Positions 9,414 to 18,100 of a DNA stretch of 34,936 nucleotides are shown piece by piece; the first letter of the stretch is position 1, and each line of letters begins with the position of its first letter. A program made the position numbers and the translations under genes. The DNA lies in assembly GCA_964542665.1 (NCBI GenBank), contig CAZIUF010000009.1:1-34936 (forward strand). The letters are read 5' to 3'. The notes below the pieces were generated by a model. That model worked only from the letters and a program-made list of their open reading frames with translations, made no database searches and was not told the origin of the DNA. The DNA comes from JAGOLU01 sp964542665 (GTDB lineage: Bacteria; Patescibacteriota; Microgenomatia; UBA1406; GWC2-37-13).

Positions 9414-9782
9414 ATGATTACTTCCGAGCTATTACTACACAAACTGCCGATGGACGAACCTCTCCGAGGGAAACTCATTGAGGTATATGGACAACTTGAT
9501 GAGCATGACAAACTAGAAATAGAGTCGGAGCTCTGGATACAATACTACAATCTTGTTGAACTCGTTCAACAATCACTGTTGAATATGGGCATCAACAGTG
9601 TAGTGGAAGTGGGTGAGAAAATGCCGGCAGGTGCAAGTGATGTCTTGTTAAAGCGAGCGAAAGCATATGTTGACACCTCATTGACTGATGGTAAAGATAC
9701 CGATGAAACGGTGAAGGTGGATTTTCCAAAAGCACAGATTGATGTCTCTCATTTACATACATTGAAGTCGCTTGCTGTATGA
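9414..9782 (+). CDS. Hypothetical small acidic protein (122 aa)
   Basis: I chose the ATG at 9414, five bases after the preceding stop, rather than the ATG at 9342, which would lie 67 bases inside the upstream gene without a ribosome-binding site. The protein is soluble, helical and acidic (KLIEVYGQLDEHDKLEIESE) with a polar C-terminal half; no known family is recognised and there is no signal peptide or membrane segment. It sits between the 1092-aa gene and the 348-aa gene, overlapping the latter by ATGA, so translational coupling is likely and the three probably serve one function. Confidence 0.6.
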   Translation: MITSELLLHKLPMDEPLRGKLIEVYGQLDEHDKLEIESELWIQYYNLVELVQQSLLNMGINSVVEVGEKMPAGASDVLLKRAKAYVDTSLTDGKDTDETVKVDFPKAQIDVSHLHTLKSLAV

Positions 9783-10825
9783 GCTATCACGACATACCAG
9801 CACTACTGCAAGATGGAGCATATGATATGTGCATGCTCGCTGATGTGAAAGAATATCTCCAGCATATGATGAGCGAACGTGCCAATGATGATCTCCTCCA
9901 AGATCCTCGGATATCACGAGAGTCTCAGATTGGGATCGCTATGCATGGTTCGCACAAGACTCAACAGGAGAATCATCAACTGATGAGCACATCTTCATCT
10001 GTTCGCGCACAGATTGTTCGTGATCTTTCGAAGGGGACATCTGATGAAAGATTGTGGATATACAAGCAATATAACTTTTCCGATGAACTCAAAAATGAAA
10101 TCGAGGCTATCCACAAAGGATCTGGTTCGTACACATACTTTTCTGAGCCAACAAATAGTCTTTTCGAGGTGATATCGAACTTATGCAAGTATAAGTTTGG
10201 TGAATATGAACTAATCAAGCAAGAAGTGCCTCATCTCGCTTCTCATTATGCGAAGTGTGAGTCGTTGGCACATCGAGTAAAAAAGGGAGAAGCGACATGG
10301 TCGAGATTACGCTCGACCCACCCTGTATTTCTCACTATGGCTCAACTAGCAATCCTGATCTCACCAGAAGATGATGTGTCGCAGCTGAGCATCAAGGATT
10401 TTCTGCAACGGATCTATTTGGAGCTTAATAATATAAGTAAAAATACGCACGATATCGACCCCCAGTCTGCCCAGCTAATCGCTGCAAATGGTGAGTTTCT
10501 AAAAGATCTATCTGTTCCCGTCGATCCCAAACTGGCAAGTGAGCTTGGGCATGACACAGGTGAATCACTGAACATCATCAAACTCGAAGAAATCATAGAT
10601 GGTGTGCGTAGAGAGTATGTATCAGCACAGCAAATCGTCGATCTGATAAATAAAGCAATAGATCCAACAACCGGAAAACTAAAAAGTGAATACTTACTCG
10701 AATATACGGAGTGGAAGAAGCTCGCACTCTTTGCTCAGACATGTTCAGATAACCATCTAAGCTATCGAGATAGTCTCGAGCTCTATATACGGTACTACAC
10801 AGAAGGTGCGTCTGTTACTGCATAA
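9779..10825 (+). CDS. Hypothetical soluble protein (348 aa)
   Basis: The ATG overlaps the stop of the 122-aa gene (ATGA at 9779-9782), the classic arrangement for coupled translation, and there is no separate ribosome-binding site. The protein is helical throughout, without membrane segments, signal peptide, cysteine clusters or nucleotide-binding motifs that I can see. It begins SYHDIPALLQDGAYDM and has a Leu/Ile-rich region around residues 185-220 (FLTMAQLAILISPEDDVS). I recognise no family. It ends the plus-strand run and converges on the 325-aa gene with 52 bases between stops; I see no clear terminator hairpin there. Confidence 0.65.
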   Translation: MSYHDIPALLQDGAYDMCMLADVKEYLQHMMSERANDDLLQDPRISRESQIGIAMHGSHKTQQENHQLMSTSSSVRAQIVRDLSKGTSDERLWIYKQYNFSDELKNEIEAIHKGSGSYTYFSEPTNSLFEVISNLCKYKFGEYELIKQEVPHLASHYAKCESLAHRVKKGEATWSRLRSTHPVFLTMAQLAILISPEDDVSQLSIKDFLQRIYLELNNISKNTHDIDPQSAQLIAANGEFLKDLSVPVDPKLASELGHDTGESLNIIKLEEIIDGVRREYVSAQQIVDLINKAIDPTTGKLKSEYLLEYTEWKKLALFAQTCSDNHLSYRDSLELYIRYYTEGASVTA

Positions 10826-10877
10826 TCTACACAAAGATACCACACTCAAGCTGTCTCAGATAATTAGGGCCCACCCA

Positions 10878-11855
10878 CTACCCCTTAAGGATTGTCGATA
10901 CACCTGCCTCATCCTGAAGTACCCGTTGAGCCACGTCGTGTTTGGCTCCTTTTTCTGTAGTGTCTTGTGAAAACACTGGCTTTGATGGTGGAGCATTTGT
11001 ATGCTCAGGATCCTTGTCTTTTTCTGGTACCACATCTCTATACATAGATATTTTTGGGTCTGATTCAACATCATCACCTTCGGCGATAATATTTTCGTCT
11101 TTATCGCTCTTGTTCAGCTCCTCCATATTTATGGATTTGAAGAAATCCTGCACGACTTCTTTTTTTGGTTGATCGATGAGGGTGAGCGAGTACAGTTGAT
11201 TGAGTATAGAGAACCGAGAGTTTGCACCGCTATCTTTGCCGTGCAACTCGATCGTACTTTGAAATGCGTATGAGAAAAAACTTTTCATCACCGATTGACG
11301 TCCTATCTTTCTGAGTTCGCTATCTTTTTTCTGTCCCATGACGCCGAGACCCATGAGGATCAATCTCAACCGATCGCTATTGCGGGCTTCAATATATGCT
11401 TTCTTTGTACCATCATCAGCTGCATTGAGCTTTTCTTGCATCGTGCCTTGATCTCGGCTGAGTTGAGCCAGCCTCCGGTTGAGGAACTGCATAGACCAGG
11501 TGCGCTGTGCTTTGGTAAATGGAGCGTCCTCACCACTCATATTATCCAATGATATCTGAATGCCCATGACTAGACCTTGAGCAAAAACTTTTTGTTCAAA
11601 GAGTAGATCGCCTATCGAGGCGAGTTCTTGATGCTCTTCTTCTGCTCGTCTTTTTATCTCATCAACTAATTGCTGTTCATCGTCCTCTTCGCGAATATCT
11701 GTTTTGCTTGGTTGTTCTTTTTCGGCTTTCGCAGGTGTTTTTTTTGAATCTGCCTCACTAACTTTTGCCACTACTTTTGCCACTGGGGATTCTTTTACAC
11801 CTTTTGTACGTGCTTCTTCTACTTCTGGGGTTTTATGAGTTTTTTCATCTGCCAT
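10878..11855 (-). CDS. Hypothetical charged protein (325 aa)
   Basis: I recognise no family. Residues 1-75 are Lys/Glu/Ala-rich and low in complexity (AKVVAKVSEADSKKTPAKAE), suggesting disorder. Residues about 80-235 form a helical core (LFEQKVFAQGLVMGIQISL, RRLAQLSRDQGTMQEKL). The C-terminal 80 residues are acidic and again low in complexity. There are no membrane segments or signal peptide. The ATG at 11855 has no Shine-Dalgarno sequence, but a perfect TATAAT lies eight bases upstream. Its start faces away from the VirB6-like gene, with 119 bases between them, so shared control is possible. Confidence 0.7.
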   Translation of the reverse strand: MADEKTHKTPEVEEARTKGVKESPVAKVVAKVSEADSKKTPAKAEKEQPSKTDIREEDDEQQLVDEIKRRAEEEHQELASIGDLLFEQKVFAQGLVMGIQISLDNMSGEDAPFTKAQRTWSMQFLNRRLAQLSRDQGTMQEKLNAADDGTKKAYIEARNSDRLRLILMGLGVMGQKKDSELRKIGRQSVMKSFFSYAFQSTIELHGKDSGANSRFSILNQLYSLTLIDQPKKEVVQDFFKSINMEELNKSDKDENIIAEGDDVESDPKISMYRDVVPEKDKDPEHTNAPPSKPVFSQDTTEKGAKHDVAQRVLQDEAGVSTILKG

Positions 11856-11863
11856 ATGGACAA

Positions 11864-11869
11864 ATTATA
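11864..11869 (-). promoter_or_regulatory. -10 box of the 325-aa gene, near-leaderless
   Basis: A consensus TATAAT on the minus strand ends eight bases before the ATG at 11855, predicting a leader of one or two bases. I see no good -35 at 16-18 bases, so the box may rely on other contacts. Confidence 0.5.
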
Positions 11870-11974
11870 CTCTTTTTATAGAGTAAATAGTGAGAAAAAG
11901 ATCAGCATCTTGTGCTGATATGTCGATCTGTGATTGACGTCGACTACTCAGATCTGATACGATGTGAGTACTTT

Positions 11975-13708
11975 ATGGATGTGCGCTCTTTTCTCGCCAA
12001 CTTTTCTACAGCCAGTCGTCGTATCCGCAATATCGTGATTGTGATCTTGACTCTCGTCATCGTCACCCAGCTTGGGATAGGGCTCACGGGATGGGGGAAG
12101 ATCGGAAGTGCGCTGCCTGCTGGGCCAAGTCCTGCCGAACGTGCCCGCCAACAAATTCAGACAAAATACCTTGAGGGCATTCAAAATAAAGACCCAGCAG
12201 CTCAGATCAAGACTCAGACAATGGCTGGCATCATCTGTTCAGTGGTGGGCGAGCTTTGCAGTGATGACATGAGCGCTCCAACAGATACGAATAGTTACCT
12301 TCATCAGGTCGCAAATATCATCGCGCTGCCCTATGGTCAACCCGTTGCATCTGGTGTCGCCTGGGCGAGTGATCTCATGGAGCATGTTGGCTTTGCGCCC
12401 AAAACCTATGCTCAAGGGATAGGCTTTAGTGCACTCGGGAGCTATCAGCGTGCATGGAAGGTTATGCGAGATGCTGCATTTTTACTCATCACCCTCGCTA
12501 TCGTTGTCTCGGGGTTTATCATCATATTTGGCGTGCCCGTCGGTGACAAGGCTGGAGTCTCGATCGAGGAGATGCTCCCACGTCTGGTCATCGTCTTGAT
12601 CGTCATCTCACTCTCATATGCGATCATTGGCTTTATGATCGATCTCATGTATGTCATCACGTTCATTTCGTTTTCGACGATGGCGCCTCTCCTCAATCTC
12701 GATGCTGCTTCACAAAAGATGGCCTTTGTGTCGATCGCGACAGGTCAGCCGACGAGTCTGTGGCATCTGATGATGAGTAATGATCTCTCGCCGGTCAGCT
12801 ATATGGAAACTTCTAAAGCTCTATTTCAACTCTTGCCATCAGGAGCTCAAGTCATTGTATCAACGATCGTGAACCAAGTTGGGTTACCCTTTTTGGCCAC
12901 GGGACTCTCAAGCATAATACCAGCAAAGGGAAAGGTACTATCAGGATTAAAGGGGGGGTTGGGAAGTTTTGTCAAAAATTCACCTGTTAGATCAATTGGA
13001 CAGTCAGTTACCGGGAAAGATCTTGCAGGAAAACTCGAAGGAACAAAAACGGTGGGTCTTTCACTCGTGATTGCGATTATCCTGATTCTTTTTACAGCAT
13101 TTGAAGCGACAGTTGCTCCTGTAACTACAGCATATGTGATCTCTGCACTTTTGATTATCACCTCTATCTACCTATTTTTTAAAGTATTTTTCTTGCTCTT
13201 CAATGCATATGTTGAGCTGGTCATCGCCACCATATTTGCACCTTTTTTCATCTTGCTCCATGCGCTTCCGGGGAGCAAAAGTATGTATACGTGGATCAAA
13301 TCAGTCGCGATCAACCTCCTCATCTTCCCCGCAGTCCTCATCCTCATGATGGTGTCAGCATTTGTCTCAAACGCTGCAGCGCCACCACAAGGCTCGAGTT
13401 ACTTCATCAATCAGACTCAACAGTTTTGGGCTCCGCCCTTTTTGAACTCGCTCGGGAGTCAAAATGCGATACAGATGATCCTTGGGGGGCTCATATTTTA
13501 TAATATCCCGCACTTTATAGATCAGATCAAAAAGGCGCTCGGGTATGAGGCGGTCTTCTCGGGGGTCAGTGTGATGAGCTTCTTTGCTCCAGTCATAGGC
13601 TTTGTGTCTCAGGCCGCAGGTCTGACCACTAAGGCCGGCAAGTTCGCGGGAGATCTAGGCAGGGCAGGATTGATAAACAAAGCTGCCCCACAGGAAGGTG
13701 GTCATTGA
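11975..13708 (+). CDS. VirB6/TrbL-like polytopic membrane protein (577 aa)
   Basis: I chose the ATG at 11975 rather than the GTG at 11912: the extra 21 residues are polar and precede a normal N-terminus, while TACGAT (11958-11963) is a plausible -10 box 11 bases before 11975. The protein has an N-terminal membrane segment (IVIVILTLVIVTQLGIGL), a polar loop with one cysteine pair (residues about 85-95 of the chosen start), then strongly hydrophobic segments near 163-185, 200-245, 355-435 and 450-475, and a last one near 505. The run VELVIATIFAPFFILLHALPG followed by AINLLIFPAVLILMMVSAFV resembles VirB6/TrbL-type inner-membrane channel subunits of type IV secretion systems as seen in Patescibacteria. 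No VirB4 or coupling ATPase lies in the window. The assignment rests on topology and pattern, not on a search. Confidence 0.65.
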   Translation: MDVRSFLANFSTASRRIRNIVIVILTLVIVTQLGIGLTGWGKIGSALPAGPSPAERARQQIQTKYLEGIQNKDPAAQIKTQTMAGIICSVVGELCSDDMSAPTDTNSYLHQVANIIALPYGQPVASGVAWASDLMEHVGFAPKTYAQGIGFSALGSYQRAWKVMRDAAFLLITLAIVVSGFIIIFGVPVGDKAGVSIEEMLPRLVIVLIVISLSYAIIGFMIDLMYVITFISFSTMAPLLNLDAASQKMAFVSIATGQPTSLWHLMMSNDLSPVSYMETSKALFQLLPSGAQVIVSTIVNQVGLPFLATGLSSIIPAKGKVLSGLKGGLGSFVKNSPVRSIGQSVTGKDLAGKLEGTKTVGLSLVIAIILILFTAFEATVAPVTTAYVISALLIITSIYLFFKVFFLLFNAYVELVIATIFAPFFILLHALPGSKSMYTWIKSVAINLLIFPAVLILMMVSAFVSNAAAPPQGSSYFINQTQQFWAPPFLNSLGSQNAIQMILGGLIFYNIPHFIDQIKKALGYEAVFSGVSVMSFFAPVIGFVSQAAGLTTKAGKFAGDLGRAGLINKAAPQEGGH

Positions 13709-13835
13709 TAAGTATAAAGCGTTCCTCCTCATGCCCCCCAATCACTTCCTGATCAATGGTCATCATGTACAAATGCCTCTATGGTAGAGCGACGAGCTCA
13801 TTGCTCAGCCACCATTGTGCTGTGTAAATAAGCAG

Positions 13836-15143
13836 TTAACTCAGTCCAGGTAGTCTCAAGAGATCTACCCCGATGAACCGGAGAAGGAAGGTGGCGAATA
13901 TGATCAGCGCAAGACCCATGAGACAGTGCATGAGGGTATCCCGTGCCTTGCCCATGGACTCACCGCCTTGTGACATCTGGATCATGATAGCACAATAGAT
14001 CACGCAGAGAAGTGTAGTGGCGCCAGCTATGCCAAAAAGTACACCAAATACAACCGTACTGATGAAATTACCGAGATCATCTACCGGCATATTGCCAAGT
14101 GCTGTATAAAGCTTATCATCTTGAGCAGCCGCAACACATCGTGAAAGATTTTTCATCTCAGCATCTTGCACTTTGTATGATGGAAAAGGATCTCCAATCG
14201 GACCAAGCAAAGAGCCATTCACAACATTGATGATTGCGGGGGTGTTTGTCTCGATGTACTTAGCGCTATTGGGATCATTTACAAATAAATCAATCAGGGC
14301 TTGTCGATACAATAGTATTGTAGCTGGGTTTGTGATGACATTAAAAGAGCTGGTCAGAACGGGTAGTGTTCCTTTGCTCAGAAATTGTCCAAAAACTATC
14401 GCATTGAGTATCCTGTCCCCATTGGGGGTAGAGCGGAAACAAAGTAAGGTCAGAGCGGCTCGGGTTGAATTGAAGGGTTCTCTCAGTCTCTTAACGATTT
14501 CGTCGATGGGCTGAAGCAAGCCACCACCACCAACTACTTTACGCAAGCCAGAATTGTTTAAATCTGCAATTTTTAAATTGATATACTTACCCCACTTTTC
14601 TTCGGGGATGCACAGATTATCGCCTACGATGCCCATGGCACTCAGATCGTACGCTTGAGCACAAAAATTACCCGGATCGCAGCCTGCGTGATACTGTAAG
14701 CCATAATCTTTAATCATATCTATAGGCCTGTTTGGATCCAATTCAAAGATTGTATTTGGAATGGAGTTCAGTATTGTTCCACTGAGTGCTCTGGAGCTGT
14801 CAATATTGTTTTGAAATATCGACTTGAATATGGGGCTGTCAGCGATGATAGAGGGGAGCATACTCGAGATCATGGTCCTCCCCGCATCCATAAGCTGTGT
14901 GTAGACGCCAGTAAGCGGGTCACGCATAACTCTACATGAGTGGTAGGGGAAACCTGACTGAGGATCAGCATAAGATATACAGTTCTGCCTCAGAAGACCC
15001 TCAGGGATTTTTTCGCAATCAGCTTCAGTAGTGGGAGGCGGACTAGGAGTTGGGTCCACTGCATATACGTCATAACCAGAAGTAAGATATATCACACAAA
15101 TAACCAGAGCCAGAGTCAGCTTTGAGACTACAGAAAGACGCAT
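13836..15143 (-). CDS. Secreted Cys-rich protein with VirB2-like C-terminal helix pair (435 aa)
   Basis: The start at 15143 is fixed by a Shine-Dalgarno sequence. Residues 1-29 are a signal peptide (LALVICVIYLTSGYDVYA), followed by a Pro/Thr linker and about 320 extracytoplasmic residues with some ten cysteines in pairs, which suggests disulfides. Near residues 360-430 come two hydrophobic helices (VVFGVLFGIAGATTLLCVIYC and LMHCLMGLALIIFATFLLRFIG) joined by the polar loop QGGESMGKARD. The same helix-loop-helix plan, with loop SSGEPEKLKTAQ, occurs in the small VirB2-like protein at 32123-32536. It is the second gene after the 1525-aa protein, 26 bases downstream, and converges on the VirB6-like gene. 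A surface-exposed subunit of a type IV secretion-like envelope structure is the best guess. Confidence 0.65.
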   Translation of the reverse strand: MRLSVVSKLTLALVICVIYLTSGYDVYAVDPTPSPPPTTEADCEKIPEGLLRQNCISYADPQSGFPYHSCRVMRDPLTGVYTQLMDAGRTMISSMLPSIIADSPIFKSIFQNNIDSSRALSGTILNSIPNTIFELDPNRPIDMIKDYGLQYHAGCDPGNFCAQAYDLSAMGIVGDNLCIPEEKWGKYINLKIADLNNSGLRKVVGGGGLLQPIDEIVKRLREPFNSTRAALTLLCFRSTPNGDRILNAIVFGQFLSKGTLPVLTSSFNVITNPATILLYRQALIDLFVNDPNSAKYIETNTPAIINVVNGSLLGPIGDPFPSYKVQDAEMKNLSRCVAAAQDDKLYTALGNMPVDDLGNFISTVVFGVLFGIAGATTLLCVIYCAIMIQMSQGGESMGKARDTLMHCLMGLALIIFATFLLRFIGVDLLRLPGLS

Positions 15144-15150
15144 GTGATCA

Positions 15151-15158
15151 TCCTACCT
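15151..15158 (-). promoter_or_regulatory. Shine-Dalgarno AGGTAGGA
   Basis: Read on the minus strand, AGGTAGGA stands seven bases before the ATG at 15143. It is one of very few clear Shine-Dalgarno sequences in the window and belongs to an operon-internal gene, in contrast to the promoter-proximal genes, which lack them. Confidence 0.7.
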
Positions 15159-15169
15159 GTTTCTCAGAC

Positions 15170-18100
15170 TTATTTCAAGTCAGTATCTTTCTCTACCGAT
15201 GACTTGGTGAGATGGACTCCAAATGCAACCAATGCAACTATTCCGATACGCGGCGCAAGCTCTTTAAAGATGTCCCCAAGTGTGCTGCGATAGCGTCTCA
15301 TGTATGCGTCACCCTGTTGGGGCCCGATAAGCTTTTTTTGGATCAGATATCTAATGATCCGATTACCTTCGAGCGCGCTGATTGATTTACTGGTATATGG
15401 CTGATTTTTGTCTCCGGCAAAAGATGTTTTACTTTGACCAAAGAGTATCTTTTGAACATCATGATACATGCCCGTAAATCCAGTACGATAGCGTTCTTCT
15501 TTGAGGTTGGCCTGGAGGACCTTGTTCACATACCATCCGACATACCACTGGGAGTAATCAGCACCACGCTCATCCTCGATCTGATGGCGATATTTGTTCA
15601 GATATGATGACATTTGATCGATAGCTGCGTAGGGATCTTTGGCGAAGTTTTTGATGATTTCGTTCATACTCGTTTCTTCGCTGTAGTTTAAGTCATGTTT
15701 TGTTTTCACTGTCGTTACCTCGGTGATCCCTGCCATACGGCCAATATGGTTGGCATCTGCATTCTCATAGTGCATGAAGTTCTCCGCAGCATCACTCTCT
15801 GGCTCAAAGACCATATCGCTCTTGCTCCACTGATCCATAAAGAAGGATGCGCGTGACTTGAGTTTTTGTTGATATTTTGCCAGATATTCTGCTTCATTTG
15901 CGCCGATATTACCTATGATCTTCGATTTGAAAGCGGCAATATCACTTTCTTGTAGGGTCGGACCTTTACTGAGAGCTTTACTCAGCAAACTCTCCATTTC
16001 TGCCTTCACCTCGCTATATTTTGGTGCTTCTGGAGCGACCACCATCTGTTGAAGGATCTCTTTGCGCACGAGCAGAGCACGATTGATACGCTTTTGGATT
16101 TCCTCGGGAGATAGATCTCCTTCACCTGGAGAGGACTCTTTTTTGTTTTTGAATTTTTCTGTCAGGACTTGAGCGATATATGCATCAGTGATAGCGTATC
16201 CTGACTCTCCTGCAACCAACTCAACACTTGATCGATCTTGGTTAAAGCTTTTGCCAAAGGTATTGGATTCGTAGCCTTTCGTTTTTGTCTCGTTTTCCCA
16301 AGTCTCGCGATTTCTCATGATCTGTGATGTGGTAGCTCTACGAGCCTCGGTCTGTACGAGAGCCAGATCATCAGCAGTCTGCTGCCACACGTCAGAATTC
16401 AGTTGAACTTTGCCATTATCCCCAGATACAAACTCAGCGTATGTTGAAGGATTGGCTATCATATTGCTTTTGATTTGAGCGATCAGGGTCACACCAGTTT
16501 GCTCACTCCAAGGAGTTGTTGCGTCCATGAGGACAGTCGGGGTGCGCTCGGCCATGAGCACCATATTGGCACCATAAAATATCGACCGCATCACCTCATC
16601 TGCAGCATCTTTTTTATTCTTCTTTTCTTTCTTTTCATCTACTTTTTCACCGCTTTTCTTTTGCTCTTCCCCTTTTTCTTTTGCTTTTTCAGCAATTCGA
16701 ACGATGACTTTCTGTGCAAAATCAGCATCACTACTTGCGCTCGTCACTTCGAGATTAGCCAAGACTTTCTTACCGAAATCAACACCAAGTGTGGCGCCGT
16801 CAAAGTATCTGCGGTAGAGAAATGCCATAAGGTGTCGCACTTTTGCTTCGTTATATTCGCCTGCAACCAGACCATCCATCCATGTCCGGAGATAGTTCGT
16901 GCCTAAGTTTTCGACAGATTTCCAAATGTCTGTGTAATGTGACTCTTCCTTATTTTCTGCACTGAGGATGACCCAATCTTTACGATCTCCATAGGTATAT
17001 AGTTTGCGTGAGACGTTATCCTTTGACTTTTTGAGTTGACGCCAACCTCTGAGATTGTCATCGCTCCCGTTGCGATAGCGATTGCGAGGAAGAAGAGAGT
17101 CGGGGAGATGTTTCTCAAACATCGGGTTAAAATACCGCAAAAATTGGCCATATTTTCCCGATAATTCATGCATGATAGATCCGTATCCCGAATCGAAATA
17201 ATTGTTGATATTTGACGGGTCAATATCTTCTATTGCATCGAATCCACCTAACGCACCAGGAAGAAAGAGTGCGCCTCTGGCAAATGTTTTGTGATTTCCA
17301 AACTCCTTGTAGTCGAATTGACTGAGTGATCCGGCATATTTTTCTGCAGCCACATCCTCATTGAAGTATGCATTATTTTCTTTGTGTTTGCCTCCTGAGA
17401 AGCCCGATAGAAAGCGTGCATTGCTGAGCATGAGCTGATATACCGAGTGCAGGTAGGCTTGCTTCACCGCGATATAGGTGATCATGTTACGCTTGTTATC
17501 AGAGTAGTGAGGATAGTTCTCCTTCATGAACTTGCTGACAATCGAGTTGAGATATCCTTTGGGCTCACTCAGATCGCGATTGATTTCCTCATCGGCAACC
17601 CATCCTTTTTCAGCAAAGTAGCGCATCATGAGCACTCTACACAGAGGCAAGGCAGCAGCTACATCTGGACCAATATCACTGTTGTGAATGATATCGAACT
17701 GCTTGGAAAGCGAGTAATGATTCAAATCACCATGATGATCTTTGACTCGTTCATAAAATTTGCCATCACCGTCATTGATCGCAGCTCTGACATCATAGTT
17801 ACCTGCAATCTCCCCATGAAAAACCTCAAAGAACTCCTCTAGATCTCGGGCATGTTTATGAAAATACATTCCACCACCTCCGTGTTCGTGTTGAACTCTT
17901 CCTGTTTGGACTCTGATGGTACGACGTTCTTTCGGATCCCAGACATCTTGAGTATCGCGAAATGCGTTCACAAACTCCACATGATCCAGCCCTTCGGGGA
18001 GGTCGGTCATCTTTGCGCTATCGAGCTTGATACGAGTCAAAGCACGCATAATCAAACCTAACCTTTGCTTTGCATTAGAATTAGTTGCCTGGAGAGCTTG

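Noticed and set aside
11912..11974. GTG start for the VirB6-like gene
   Set aside because: The added residues are polar and uncharacteristic; the ATG at 11975 gives a normal N-terminus before the first membrane helix.
13692..13758. AGGAAG/CTTCCT and CATTGAT/ATCAATG inverted pairs between convergent genes
   Set aside because: Their order would require a pseudoknot, the stems are short and no T-run follows, so a terminator call is not supported.
16475..16906. Plus-strand ORF of 143 aa with a very hydrophobic stretch
   Set aside because: It is the shadow of the Lys/Glu-rich linker of the 1525-aa protein, whose AAR/GAR codons read as Phe/Leu/Ser on the other strand.
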